A stretch of DNA of 64,000 nucleotides from Rhizobium gallicum bv. gallicum R602sp (GCF_000816845.1 NZ_CP006877.1:315501-379500); one strand, 5' to 3'; shown: positions 27,704 through 36,721, counted from the first letter of the stretch. Program-made: numbers and translations. Notes: generated by a model not told the origin, from the letters alone.

Positions 27704-27733
27704 TTATCCGCGCGGGTCATTCCCCGCGCGGAT
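27704..27733 (-). terminator. Strong hairpin between convergent GST and betC genes
   Basis: A perfect 11-bp stem (atccgcgcggg 27706-27716, cccgcgcggat 27723-27733) with a 6-base loop. The loop holds the betC stop codon (27717-27719). On the minus strand the stem is followed by AATTTTG, a weak T run, so it most likely ends betC transcription; it may also block read-through from the GST gene. Confidence 0.6.
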
Positions 27734-29231
27734 ATCGCTGGTTCTCTTCCAGAACGTTAAGGTCCATGTGGTTGCGCATATAGCGCTCCGAGGCCTTCTG
27801 CAGCGGCTGGTAGTCCCAGGGATAATAGGCGCCATTGCGCAGCGCTGCATAAACGACCCAGCGGCGTGCCTGGCTTTCGCGCACGGATTGGTCGTATTGT
27901 GCGAGGTTCCAGCGTCTATTTGCCTGTTCGGTCAATGCCTTGAGCGTCGCGGTATGGGCCGGGTCGGTAGCGAGGTTCTTGAGCTCGTGCGGATCGGCAT
28001 CGAGGTCGAAGAGCATCGGCGGGTCTTTTTCGCAGAGCGACAGCTTGTAGCGCCTGTCGCGCAGGCACACGAGCGGCGCGATCGACCCTTCCGCAGCATA
28101 TTCCATCGGCACCGGGCCACGACTGCCGGTGCCCATGGCGAGGGGGGCCAGATCCTCGCCGTCGGTCCATTTCTCGAGCGAGCTTATGTCGAGACCGGCA
28201 AGTCCGGCCAGCGTTGGCGTCACGTCCAGCGTTGAAACCGGCTGATCTATTCGTGTTGCCTTCCAGCCGGGTGCGGCAATCATCAGCGGTACCCGCGCCG
28301 AACCGTCGAAGAAGCACATCTTGAACCACAGCCCGCGTTCGCCGAGCATGTCGCCGTGGTCGGAGACAAACAGGATGATGGTGTTTTGCGCCATCCGTCC
28401 GCGCTCGAGCACGTCGAGGATCTCGCCGATTTTCTCGTCCACATAAGAGATGCTGGCGAAGTAGCCCCTTCGCGCGCGGCGGATGTGTTCGGGCGTAATG
28501 TCGAAAGCCTTGTAGTCGCAAGCCTCGAGCAGGCGCTGCGAATGCGGATCGAGCTCATCGAACGGGATTGGTCCGACCGTAGGGTCGAGCGCCGGGCAGT
28601 CTTCGTAGAGATCAAAGAATTTCCGCCGTGCCACGTAAGGGTCGTGCGGGTGCGTGAAGCTGACGGTCAGACACCATGGACGCTCGTCCTGCCGGCGCGA
28701 AAGATCGTAGAGTTTGCGGGTCGCGTGGTAGGCGACCTCGTCGTCATATTCCATTTGGTTGGTGATTTCGGCGGCGCCGGCGCCGGTGACCGAACCAAGG
28801 TTGTGATACCACCAGTCGATGCGCTCGCCGGGTTTCGTATAGTCGGGCGTCCAGCCGAAATCGGCGGGATAGATATCGGTCGTCAGCCGCTCTTCGAAGC
28901 CGTGAAGTTGATCTGGCCCGACGAAATGCATCTTGCCGCAAAGCGCTGTCTGATATCCGGTGGCCCGCAGATGGTGCGCGTAAGTCGGGATGTCGGAGGC
29001 AAATTCCGCGGCATTGTCATAGACGCGTGTCCGGCTGGGGAGCTGGCCCGACATGAAGGAGGCTCGCGCCGGAGCGCAGAGCGGGCTTGCCGTATAGGTG
29101 TTGGCAAAACGCACGGAACGCTCCGCCAATGCCTTCAGATGCGGCGCGTGAAGAAATTCGGCCGGTCCGTCCGGAAACAGCGTTCCGTTGAACTGGTCGA
29201 CCATGAGGATGAGGATATTCGGGCGCGCCAT
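27717..29231 (-). CDS. betC: Choline-sulfatase
   Basis: A 504-residue type I sulfatase that hydrolyses choline-O-sulfate to choline and sulfate, feeding glycine-betaine synthesis or sulfur nutrition. The start MARPNILILMVDQFNG gives the metal-binding Asp, and the active-site motif SPLCAPARASFMSGQLPSR (about residue 53) holds the Cys that becomes formylglycine (C-x-A-R). Choline-sulfatase features DIYPADFGWTPDY and the C-terminal YPWDYQPLQKASERYMRNH are present. ATG 29231 is chosen; a longer reading frame upstream would overlap the choX remnant and has no similarity. It ends in a strong hairpin. Confidence 0.94.
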   Translation of the reverse strand: MARPNILILMVDQFNGTLFPDGPAEFLHAPHLKALAERSVRFANTYTASPLCAPARASFMSGQLPSRTRVYDNAAEFASDIPTYAHHLRATGYQTALCGKMHFVGPDQLHGFEERLTTDIYPADFGWTPDYTKPGERIDWWYHNLGSVTGAGAAEITNQMEYDDEVAYHATRKLYDLSRRQDERPWCLTVSFTHPHDPYVARRKFFDLYEDCPALDPTVGPIPFDELDPHSQRLLEACDYKAFDITPEHIRRARRGYFASISYVDEKIGEILDVLERGRMAQNTIILFVSDHGDMLGERGLWFKMCFFDGSARVPLMIAAPGWKATRIDQPVSTLDVTPTLAGLAGLDISSLEKWTDGEDLAPLAMGTGSRGPVPMEYAAEGSIAPLVCLRDRRYKLSLCEKDPPMLFDLDADPHELKNLATDPAHTATLKALTEQANRRWNLAQYDQSVRESQARRWVVYAALRNGAYYPWDYQPLQKASERYMRNHMDLNVLEENQRYPRGE

Positions 29232-29251
29232 GTGTCGTTTGTTCCTGGATA

Positions 29252-29434
29252 TTAGAGGCCGAGCGAGCTTTTCGCCGTATCGGCAGCAGGCTTCCCGTCG
29301 AGCGTGGTGAGGCCGGAGAGCCACGGATCGATGGCCTTTGGATTTGCCTTTTGCCATGCAGCTTGAAGCGGCACCGCAGGGGAGGAAGAAGAGGAAGCTG
29401 GCAGAGAACCGGTTCGTGGGCGAATTCTTTCCAT
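29252..29434 (-). pseudogene. choX: Remnant 3' end of choX (choline ABC transporter binding protein)
   Basis: A 60-codon ORF whose last 36 codons (29252-29362) encode WQKANPKAIDPWLSGLTTLD followed by GKPAADTAKSSLGL, which I recognise as the C-terminal end of the choline-binding protein ChoX. The first 24 codons (Met, Arg-rich and Ser-rich) do not belong to it. The rest of choX, about 90 percent, and the transporter genes choW and choV are missing. It lies directly upstream of betC on the same strand, the usual neighbour in rhizobia. AAGGGAA precedes the ATG, so a short chimeric peptide may be made. Confidence 0.65.
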
Positions 29435-29528
29435 TGCAGTTCCCTTGTTATTCGAGCAATTTATTGAACATCAGGTTAGTTCCCCTTGTGAAGCAGGCTT
29501 TTTTCAATGGGTGATCAAAGGATTTCTT

Positions 29529-30449
29529 ATGGCAGAGCGACCAATTGACCTTGGATGGGTTCGCGTCTTTGCCGCGGTGGGGAAAATGGGCAGTCTCTCG
29601 TCTGCGGCCGGAACTCTCGGCCTGACCCAGCCTGCTGTCAGCTATCAGATCCGCCGCCTGGAAGAGCACATGGGCGTCAGCCTGCTTCAGCGGCAGCACC
29701 GCGGTGTCGAATTGACGTCGGAAGGCCGCAGGCTTTTCGACGTCACCTCTCGTACGGTTGACGATATCGACATGTTGGTGCGCAGTTTTCGCAGCCAATC
29801 CGAACGTCCGGCGATCAGGCTGAGGACGGATTACGCCTTCTCATCGCTCTGGCTGATCCCACGTATGCATACCTTCCGCCTCCTTTATCCCGAAATGGAT
29901 ATCCAGATCGTCGCGACGCAGCGCATGGAGCACGGCCCTCCGGATGGCGACATTGCCGTCGTCTTCGGAACGCGGGACGACTTCGGCAGCAACGCGACGC
30001 TCCTTCTGCCGGAAAAGGTCGTCCCGATTTGCACCCAAGGTTTTCTGGATCGAAACGGCCCCTTCTTCGATCCGTTCGAGATTGCCAGGGCGCGTCTTCT
30101 GCATCTCGATACGCGCGCACCCTCGCCGTGGTTCGATTGGAAGAGCTACCTCGCCGAGCTCGGCATCAATCGTGATGCGGCCGTAGGGCAGGGCGAGCTC
30201 AGTTTCAACACATATTCGCTTGTCGTGCAGGCGGCGATCGGCGAGCAGGGGCTGGCGATCGGCTGGATGGGTCTGGTGGATTCGCTGCTTGCGTCACGTA
30301 TGCTGGTTACAGCCGGACCGATGTTGGAGGCCACGGACCGTGGCTACTGGCTTGTGCCGCCCAAAGCGCAGAGCGCGGAGACCGATCGGCTTGCCGCCTG
30401 GCTGATCTCCGAGGCCGGCATAGACGCGCTCAAGGAGCAAGATCTTTGA
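29529..30449 (+). CDS. LysR-type regulator of choline-sulfate utilisation
   Basis: A 306-residue LysR regulator with an N-terminal helix-turn-helix (DLGWVRVFAAVGKMGSLSSA, LGLTQPAVSYQIRRLEEHMG) and a substrate-binding domain from about residue 95. It resembles the LysR regulators that lie beside betC in rhizobia. It starts at ATG 29529 and is divergent from the choX remnant and betC. Its 3' end overlaps the end of otsA by 20 bases. The inducer (choline sulfate) is inferred from context. Confidence 0.85.
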   Translation: MAERPIDLGWVRVFAAVGKMGSLSSAAGTLGLTQPAVSYQIRRLEEHMGVSLLQRQHRGVELTSEGRRLFDVTSRTVDDIDMLVRSFRSQSERPAIRLRTDYAFSSLWLIPRMHTFRLLYPEMDIQIVATQRMEHGPPDGDIAVVFGTRDDFGSNATLLLPEKVVPICTQGFLDRNGPFFDPFEIARARLLHLDTRAPSPWFDWKSYLAELGINRDAAVGQGELSFNTYSLVVQAAIGEQGLAIGWMGLVDSLLASRMLVTAGPMLEATDRGYWLVPPKAQSAETDRLAAWLISEAGIDALKEQDL

Positions 30450-31803
30450 GGAAATCCCGGCACCAGCGCGAAACATCGTGTTCGAGCAAATGGTCCATCA
30501 TCATCTGCCAGCGCTCCTTCCGCTCTTCCAGCGGCATGCTGAGCGCCCTCGCCATCGCGTTTGCCGTACCCTCGATGTCGTAGGGGTTGACCAGCAGGGA
30601 GCCTTTGAGCTCGCGGGCAGCACCGGCAAAGCGCGAAAGCACGAGCACGCCCGGATCGTCCGGGTTTTGTGCGGCCACATATTCCTTGGCGACAAGGTTC
30701 ATCCCGTCCCGCAGCGGCGTCACCAAGCCGACTTTGCCGAGCCGGTAGAGCCCCGCGAGAATGTGGCGTCCCACGGAGCGGTTGATATAGCGTATCGGCA
30801 CCCAATCGACGGCGCTAAGAGCGCCATTCACCCTGCCGGCTTGCTCGGCCACGGTGCGTTGCATGGCTTCGTATTCAGGCACTTCGGAGCGGGACTTCGG
30901 AGTGATCTGCAGATAGGTGACACGCCCTTGCTGTGCCGGGTTGGCCAGGATGAAGCGCTCGAAAGCGTCGATGCGCTGCGTGATTCCCTTGGAATAATCT
31001 AGGCGGTCGACGCCGATGATCAGGCTGCGGCCTTCGATGCTTAGGCGCGCTTTTTTGACCATGCTGTTGGTCGCGGCCCTTTGGGCGAATTCGGCAAAGG
31101 CTGCAGTCTCGATGCTGATCGCATAGGCGCCGCCCTTGAAAGTCCGTCCGTGGGAGCTGTAGCGGCCTTCGCCGAGTTCGTCGCCGATGCCTTCACGTCT
31201 GAGACAGCCGGCGAAATTCTCAAGGTCGTGATCCGTCTGAAAACCGACAACATCGTAGTGCGAGAGGCCGCGCATGATCTGCTCGTGAACCGGCATTGTG
31301 AAGAGCACGTCCGCAGGCGGCCATGGAATATGGAGGAAGAAGCCGATGCGGTTCTTCAGGCCCATTTGACGCAGTTCCGCGGCGAGCGGGATCAGGTGGT
31401 AGTCGTGCACCCAGATGAGGTCATCGGGTTCGATCAGGGGTGCCAGCCGATGGGCGAAAAAACGGTTGACGCGGAAATAGCCGGCCATCTCCTTGCGGCC
31501 GTATTCCGCGAGATCCAGACGGTAGTGGCAGATCGGCCAGAGAACGCGGTTGGCAAAGCCGTGATAGTATTCTTCGACATCTGTATCGGTCAGATCCGTC
31601 AGTGCATAGGTGATGTTGCCTTGCTCCAGCCGTGCAAGCGGCTGCGGCTCATGCTCGCCGCTCGACTTTCCCGACCAGCCCATCCAAATGCCGCCGCGCT
31701 CTTCAAGGGCTGCCTTCAGGGCGACCGCCAGCCCGCCGGCGGGCGCAATGCCGCCCTTGTCGGGAACGGGCACGCGATTGGAAACAATGACGAGACGGCT
31801 CAT
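30430..31803 (-). CDS. otsA: Trehalose-6-phosphate synthase
   Basis: A 457-residue GT20 glycosyltransferase that makes trehalose-6-phosphate from UDP-glucose and glucose-6-phosphate, the first step of trehalose synthesis for osmotic and desiccation tolerance. It begins SRLVIVSNRVPVPDKGG and contains LIWVHDYHLIPLAAELRQMG, FFLHIPWPPADV, GVDRLDYSKGITQRIDAFER and VTPLRDGMNLVAKEYVAAQ. The ATG at 31803 follows AAGGAACT and is preferred to one five codons upstream. otsB lies upstream on the same strand, so otsB-otsA is the order. Confidence 0.95.
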   Translation of the reverse strand: MSRLVIVSNRVPVPDKGGIAPAGGLAVALKAALEERGGIWMGWSGKSSGEHEPQPLARLEQGNITYALTDLTDTDVEEYYHGFANRVLWPICHYRLDLAEYGRKEMAGYFRVNRFFAHRLAPLIEPDDLIWVHDYHLIPLAAELRQMGLKNRIGFFLHIPWPPADVLFTMPVHEQIMRGLSHYDVVGFQTDHDLENFAGCLRREGIGDELGEGRYSSHGRTFKGGAYAISIETAAFAEFAQRAATNSMVKKARLSIEGRSLIIGVDRLDYSKGITQRIDAFERFILANPAQQGRVTYLQITPKSRSEVPEYEAMQRTVAEQAGRVNGALSAVDWVPIRYINRSVGRHILAGLYRLGKVGLVTPLRDGMNLVAKEYVAAQNPDDPGVLVLSRFAGAARELKGSLLVNPYDIEGTANAMARALSMPLEERKERWQMMMDHLLEHDVSRWCRDFLKDLAP

Positions 31804-31848
31804 GCCAGTTCCTTCCATGCAATGAAATACGTCGGGGCGCTCAAATCA

Positions 31849-32646
31849 TCACGAGGCCAATGTCTCAATGATGCCGCGCAGGGCTTCGGCAGAGGGGATG
31901 GAGCCGCGCGCTTCGCTCGCAGGCGAAAGCGGCCCGACGCGGATCGAATGGCCGCCAAGCCGGTTGACCGTGCGAAACATCGCTTCGTCGGTCACGTCGT
32001 CCCCGATGGCAATGGCGCGTCTGCCGGCAAAGACCGGATGTGCGAGAAAGGCTTCGACCGCGTTGCCCTTGTCGGCGCTGGCCGGACGGATTTCGATCAC
32101 CATCTTGCCGTGCTGGATCGTCCAGTTCGGTCCGGCTCGACGAAGCGCCTGTTCCATCAATGGTTCGAGTTCGAGCTCCCTGTCCGGCGCAAGCCGATAA
32201 TGTGCGGCGACCGCCGCTCCCTTATCCTCGATCAGAACCCCCGCCCAACCGGCAGTCTCCGCGATGAGATCCGCCTTCAGCGTCTCGAATTGCGCTGTTA
32301 CTTCGGCTTTGCGCACGCTTCCGTCCGGGTCGCGCCGCTCGGCACCGTGAAGTCCGGCGATCGGAAAGTGGAACGGCGAAAAAAGCTGGTCGGCATAGTC
32401 GAGCCCCCGGCCGGTCACGAGGGCCAGAGCACCTGCGAGCCTTGTCGCCAATGCATCGAGATTTGCAGGCAGCGACGGTGGAACGACGATGTCGTCCGGC
32501 GTATCGGCTAACTCGAGCAGGGTCCCGTCGATATCCATGAAAAGAGCCCATTTTTCCGGCTCGGCGGAGAGAACAGCGAGAATAGAGTCTTCCCCTGAAA
32601 CCGCATCCGGTTTCGAGGCGCTGAGAGACTGCTTCTGGTATGACAT
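31849..32646 (-). CDS. otsB: Trehalose-6-phosphate phosphatase
   Basis: A 265-residue HAD-superfamily phosphatase that releases trehalose from trehalose-6-phosphate. The HAD motifs are WALFMDIDGTLLELADTPDD (motif I, DxDGT, about residues 33-47), LALVTGRGLDYAD (motif II), KGNAVEAFLAHPVF (motif III Lys) and RRAIAIGDDVTDEAMFRTVN (motif IV). Length fits OtsB. It lies 45 bp upstream of otsA, so the two form one operon. Confidence 0.95.
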   Translation of the reverse strand: MSYQKQSLSASKPDAVSGEDSILAVLSAEPEKWALFMDIDGTLLELADTPDDIVVPPSLPANLDALATRLAGALALVTGRGLDYADQLFSPFHFPIAGLHGAERRDPDGSVRKAEVTAQFETLKADLIAETAGWAGVLIEDKGAAVAAHYRLAPDRELELEPLMEQALRRAGPNWTIQHGKMVIEIRPASADKGNAVEAFLAHPVFAGRRAIAIGDDVTDEAMFRTVNRLGGHSIRVGPLSPASEARGSIPSAEALRGIIETLAS

Positions 32647-32683
32647 GAGGCTCTATCTATGTCAGGCCCCGCTTCAGGCAACC

Positions 32684-33085
32684 CTAACTTTCCGTTTCGA
32701 AGCGCGGCAGGGCTTCGATATTGCCGGTCCAGGGCAGCGCAGAGCTGCACCAGATCTGCTTGCGCGGCGACAGCTCGGCCCGCTCATTGATGGTGCCGAC
32801 GCGGATGCCGACGAAGGCGTTGTCCTGTCCGATGCGATAGAGATGCGAGCCGCAATCCGGGCAGAAGAATTGCCGGCTGATTGCTCCGCTTTCGCCATGC
32901 TTGACATAGGTTTTCGGCGTACCGCGGAGAAGCCGGAAATCCTCCTGTCGCGCAACCGTGCTGACGCGATAGGCCGTCCCCGTCAGCCGCTGGCAATCCG
33001 TGCAATGACAGATGCTGACGCGCTGCGGATCGATCTCGGCCTCATAGGCAATCGCGCCGCAATGGCATCCCCCGGAAACGTGCAT
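32684..33085 (-). CDS. GFA-family (Mss4-like) zinc protein
   Basis: A 133-residue protein of the GFA family (related to glutathione-dependent formaldehyde-activating enzyme). Cysteine pairs CHCGAIAYE, CHCTDCQRLTG and CPDCGSH supply the zinc sites expected of the Mss4-like fold. Function is unknown for most members; formaldehyde activation is not implied. The ATG at 33085 is chosen because it begins MHVSGGCHCGAI, the normal family start. It follows the S10 peptidase gene by eight bases and is probably in its operon. Confidence 0.88.
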   Translation of the reverse strand: MHVSGGCHCGAIAYEAEIDPQRVSICHCTDCQRLTGTAYRVSTVARQEDFRLLRGTPKTYVKHGESGAISRQFFCPDCGSHLYRIGQDNAFVGIRVGTINERAELSPRKQIWCSSALPWTGNIEALPRFETES

Positions 33086-33092
33086 CGGCTCC

Positions 33093-34589
33093 TCATTCGG
33101 CGATCTGCGCCGCCGGATGCTGGCCATAGAAGGCCTTGGCATCAGCGGTGAAAGCGGCCCGCGCCTGCGCATTTGTGTAGAACATATGGCCGCCGCGATA
33201 GACGTCCAGGGTTACACGGCCTTGGGTGAGGCTTTCAGGCAGATGGTCCACGACATAGCGGCTGACCCCATAGGGCGTGACGATATCGCTATATCCATGT
33301 GCGATCAGCAAATGAAAGCTTGGATTGGAACCCAGTAGCTCGCGGATGTCGTCCGTAATGCTCGCCTGCAGCCGTGATCCGCTGCCGTGTCCACCGCCCC
33401 ATTCCCACTGACGGCTGACGTCGCTTTCGAGCAGCGTATAGGTCATCTCGGTCCTGAAGCCGAGTTCGTTGCGTGCGTAATCGGCAAAAGCGCCACCATA
33501 AGCGCGGGTAAATCCGTCGAGGACCGCATCATCGCCACGGTCGGAGTCTGACTCCGGATAAGGGTCTGGCGTTGCGAACGAGGCATCGTAGGGGCTCATC
33601 ACCTCGCCCTGCTGCTTGGCGGAATTCTTGGCAAAGGCATTGCCCAGGAAGCCGCGGTTTCGGGTGACGACGTCTTGGGGAATGCCGGTCATCGTCGAGA
33701 CCTTGCCATAGAATGCCTTCGCAGCGTCCCCCGCCGGTGCTGGTCCGGCCAAGGTCGTCAGATATTCGCCGAGCGCGAACTTCTCCGCGTCTCTTTGCGC
33801 TTCTTCGTCGAAGGTCTTGCGGCGCTCGGCTTCAGCGGCGGCGAGGGACGGAAACTCCAGAGCAGCCCCAAGCGCAAACCGGTCTGCATTGAACATCAGC
33901 TGGCCCTCAAGCAAGGGCGAGAGCATGACCGCGCCGGCGATGATGATGCCTTGGCTTTGCCGAAGGGCAGCGGCGACCTTGGCGGCACGGAAACCGCCAT
34001 AGCTTTCGCCGAGAAGATATTTTGGTGAGCCAGAGCGATTGTTGTGCGCGACATAAAGCGCGATCGCCTTTGCAATGCTCTGCGCATCGGCGTTGACGCT
34101 GTAATAGTTCGAAGCGTCGTCGGCCTTCGCCGTGCGGCTCCATCCTGTGCCGATCGGATCGATCAGCACGAGATCGGTGAAATCGAGCCAGCTCTGCGGA
34201 TTGTCGACGAGCTTCGCATTTGCGCCGTCCCGGGCCTGGGGACCGAAATCCAATATGCGCGGCCCGACGAGCCCAAGGTGCAAAAATGCGGAAGCCGCGC
34301 CCGGACCGCCGTTGAAAGCGAAGGTGATCGGCCGGTTGGCCGCACCCTCCTTGGCGGTATAGGCGGTGTAGAATATCGCACCGGTGCGAGCGCCGTCCTG
34401 CCCGAAGAGATCGAGCGTGCCCGCGCTCGCCGTATAGGCCAGCCTGCGCCCGGCGATGTTCTGTTCATGCTGGGTCACGGAATCGGGGGGCAACAGTTTT
34501 AAGACGCCGGGCCGCTCCTGGGCATTCGAGACAGCAGGTGCAGCGAGAGCCAGCAGCGCGAACAGGATGGCGGCAGATCGGAACGACAC
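33093..34589 (-). CDS. S10-family serine carboxypeptidase, secreted
   Basis: A 498-residue secreted alpha/beta hydrolase of peptidase family S10. Signal peptide: residues 1-23 (SFRSAAILFALLALAAPAVS, then NAQ). Catalytic triad candidates: Ser in LLGESYGGFRAAKVA, Asp in HGYSDIVTPYG and His in RGGHMFYTNAQ; the oxyanion segment FNGGPGAAS is typical. The start is GTG 34589, with AGGAGG five bases upstream; earlier in-frame codons lie outside any similarity. Natural substrate unknown. It is followed by the GFA gene. Confidence 0.88.
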   Translation of the reverse strand: MSFRSAAILFALLALAAPAVSNAQERPGVLKLLPPDSVTQHEQNIAGRRLAYTASAGTLDLFGQDGARTGAIFYTAYTAKEGAANRPITFAFNGGPGAASAFLHLGLVGPRILDFGPQARDGANAKLVDNPQSWLDFTDLVLIDPIGTGWSRTAKADDASNYYSVNADAQSIAKAIALYVAHNNRSGSPKYLLGESYGGFRAAKVAAALRQSQGIIIAGAVMLSPLLEGQLMFNADRFALGAALEFPSLAAAEAERRKTFDEEAQRDAEKFALGEYLTTLAGPAPAGDAAKAFYGKVSTMTGIPQDVVTRNRGFLGNAFAKNSAKQQGEVMSPYDASFATPDPYPESDSDRGDDAVLDGFTRAYGGAFADYARNELGFRTEMTYTLLESDVSRQWEWGGGHGSGSRLQASITDDIRELLGSNPSFHLLIAHGYSDIVTPYGVSRYVVDHLPESLTQGRVTLDVYRGGHMFYTNAQARAAFTADAKAFYGQHPAAQIAE

Positions 34590-34687
34590 TCTTTCCTCCT
34601 GGGCGATGGAACGCGATCGTAGATAGCGTAACATCTGCCATCTAGCAGAGGTATCAAGAGATGGTGATGGGCAGGTGAGGAGAGCGC

Positions 34688-35977
34688 TTACGTCTTCTGG
34701 GTCGTGCGCGCATGGACGTGGAGTGCACGTCCTGCATTCCAGCCGTTGATCGCGGCTCCAAATCCGAGCAGAACGAAGAGTACTGCGGACCAGGCAAAGC
34801 TTCCGGTCGTGCCGCGAATGAGCCCGACGATCAGCGGACCGACAGCGGCCAGCAGATAGCCGACACATTGCGCCATGCCGGATAGGTGAGCGGCGACATG
34901 CGGATCGCGCGAGCGCAGCACGATCGTCGTCATTGCCACTGCAATCAGGCCGCCTTGTCCCATTCCCTGCAGCACTGCCCAAAGCCAGACCGTCGAAAGC
35001 GGCGCGAAGAGCAGGCCAAGCAGGGCCACCACGGCAATGACGCACAGCGCAGCGTTGATCAGCCGCTGGTCTTTGCCGCGTACGGCAATGTGCGGTGCCA
35101 CGAGGCAGGCGGCGGCCTGCACCATGACTGATACCGAAACGATGGCGCCGGCAGTCACACCGTCGAGGCCGCGCTCGCGCAGGATCGGCACGAGCCAGCC
35201 GAAGACGCAATAGGCGAGCGCTGACTGAAGGCCCATGAAAAGGGTGACCTGCCAGGCAAGCCGGTCCCGCCAGAGGCCCTCGACCCTGAAGCCGCTTCGC
35301 CGCGTCTGCGCCGGTATCCTTAGAACCTGCGGAAGCCAGATCAAGGCGACGACGAAAGCGGGCAATGCCCAGGCGGCAAGAGCGCCCTCCAGCGATCCGT
35401 CGAGTGCGTGCTCGATCGGCAGTGTGAAACCGGCAGCGCTCGCTGCGCCGGCGCAGAGCGCCATCGTATAGCATCCGGTCATCAGCGCTGTGCGGTCGGC
35501 GAAGTCGCGCTTGACCAGGCCAGGAAGCAGGACGTTTCCGACGGCGATACAAGCGCCAGCAAGCGCGGTTCCGAAAAACAGAAGCGGAACCGAGGATAGC
35601 CCGCGCATGGCCGTGCCGAGTGCCAGCAGCACGAGCACGCCGAGGAGCGTTCGCTCGGCACCCAATCGCTGTGCCAGCTTTGGCGCGAGCGGCGAAAAAG
35701 CGCCCAGGCAAACGACGGGAAGCGTGGTCAACAGGCTCGCGCCGAGGGCCGAAAGGCCAAGCCCCGCGCGAATTTCCGGCAGCAGCGCGGATGCGCTGGA
35801 GAACACGGGGCGAAGGTTGAAGGCGATGAGTACGAGGCTGACACCGAGAATGATACGGCTTGCCACTGCCGACTGTGCCGGTGCTTGGGGTGCGGGAATA
35901 CTGTCCGCCTCGGCATCGATCAACTGCTCGTCGATGGCCTCGAGTGGATCGGCTGCATCAGAAATGGAGGAGGTCAC
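34688..35977 (-). CDS. MFS transporter, CynX/NimT-type
   Basis: A 429-residue major-facilitator protein with about twelve hydrophobic helices after a 40-residue acidic, Pro-rich N-terminal tail. The SLVLIAFNLRPVFSSASALL and LPVVCLGAFSPLAPKLAQRL segments resemble the CynX/NimT (cyanate or nitroimidazole transporter) group. Substrate unknown. The start is GTG 35977, overlapping the stop of the GntR gene by four bases (GTGA), which points to a GntR-MFS operon controlled by that regulator. Confidence 0.88.
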   Translation of the reverse strand: MTSSISDAADPLEAIDEQLIDAEADSIPAPQAPAQSAVASRIILGVSLVLIAFNLRPVFSSASALLPEIRAGLGLSALGASLLTTLPVVCLGAFSPLAPKLAQRLGAERTLLGVLVLLALGTAMRGLSSVPLLFFGTALAGACIAVGNVLLPGLVKRDFADRTALMTGCYTMALCAGAASAAGFTLPIEHALDGSLEGALAAWALPAFVVALIWLPQVLRIPAQTRRSGFRVEGLWRDRLAWQVTLFMGLQSALAYCVFGWLVPILRERGLDGVTAGAIVSVSVMVQAAACLVAPHIAVRGKDQRLINAALCVIAVVALLGLLFAPLSTVWLWAVLQGMGQGGLIAVAMTTIVLRSRDPHVAAHLSGMAQCVGYLLAAVGPLIVGLIRGTTGSFAWSAVLFVLLGFGAAINGWNAGRALHVHARTTQKT

Positions 35978-36651
35978 GAGAGAATCATCCGTTCAAGGGC
36001 TGCAATGACCGGCTTCATGAAGCGGCGCACGGCGGCATCCGCCTTCGCGGGGAGACCGGTCTCGATGGCATCGATGATATCGGCGTGCGCTTTCGCGTCG
36101 GGCTCGGGAATATCCTGCCCGAGCGTTGCCTCGATGGTTTCGGCAATCGAGGCCGAGAAGAAGTCATAGATCTCGATCATCGCCCGGTTACCGGAGGCAG
36201 CGATGATCGCTTTGTGAAAGGCAAGATCGCGCTCGACGAAGGCCGCCTTGTCGCCCCCTTCGTATTTGCCGCGCTTGGCCAGGAGGTCGCGCAGCAGAGT
36301 TATAATTTCGGGCGTCTGCCGCAGCGAGGCGAGGCGGGCTGCCTCGACGTCCAGGGCGCAGCGCGCTTCGAACTGGTCGCGCAGGCTTGCCCGCCTCGCC
36401 ATCGTCAGTGGTCGACTGGCATCCCTCGTCGAAAGGACGTAGGTGCCAGAGCCTTGTCGCGTTTCGAGCAGGCCCTGAGAGACAAGCACGCGCACGGCCT
36501 CGCGGATCGTGCCCCGGCTAACTGCCAGCGCGGCGGAAAGAGCGGCTTCGTTCGGCAGCTTGGCGCCGACACTCCATCGCTTCGCGAGGATTTCGCCGCG
36601 GATCGCTTCAATCGCCGTCTCGGCCAGATTTGTCTTGTAGAGCGGTTGCAT
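35974..36651 (-). CDS. GntR-family (FadR/FCD) transcriptional regulator
   Basis: A 225-residue GntR regulator with an N-terminal winged helix (AIRGEILAKRWSVGAKLPNE, LAVSRGTIREAVRVLVSQGL) and a C-terminal FCD ligand-binding domain with the metal-binding histidine region ERDLAFHKAIIAASGN. It is the first gene of an operon with the MFS transporter. A 47-bp perfect palindrome with a nested short one covers its start, so autorepression is likely. Confidence 0.92.
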   Translation of the reverse strand: MQPLYKTNLAETAIEAIRGEILAKRWSVGAKLPNEAALSAALAVSRGTIREAVRVLVSQGLLETRQGSGTYVLSTRDASRPLTMARRASLRDQFEARCALDVEAARLASLRQTPEIITLLRDLLAKRGKYEGGDKAAFVERDLAFHKAIIAASGNRAMIEIYDFFSASIAETIEATLGQDIPEPDAKAHADIIDAIETGLPAKADAAVRRFMKPVIAALERMILS

Positions 36652-36695
36652 GGCATATTCATAAAGTCATCAGATGATTCTATGAATATGCCATG
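36649..36695. promoter_or_regulatory. 47-bp inverted repeat over the GntR start codon
   Basis: Perfect 15-bp arms, catggcatattcata (36649-36663) and tatgaatatgccatg (36681-36695), flank a 17-bp centre that contains tcatcagatga, itself an almost perfect palindrome of the kind bound by FadR-type GntR proteins. The left arm begins on the GntR ATG (36649-36651). Probable operator for autoregulation. Confidence 0.6.
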
Positions 36696-36721
36696 GCTCG
36701 GTCGTGGTCAAAGAAATTCTG

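Noticed and set aside
29232..29357. N-terminal extension of choline-sulfatase
   Set aside because: The extra 42 residues have no sulfatase similarity and overlap the choX remnant in another frame.
34590..35711. N-terminal extension of the S10 peptidase to 872 residues
   Set aside because: It overlaps the MFS gene in a shadow frame; a GTG with perfect ribosome binding site and signal peptide begins the real protein.
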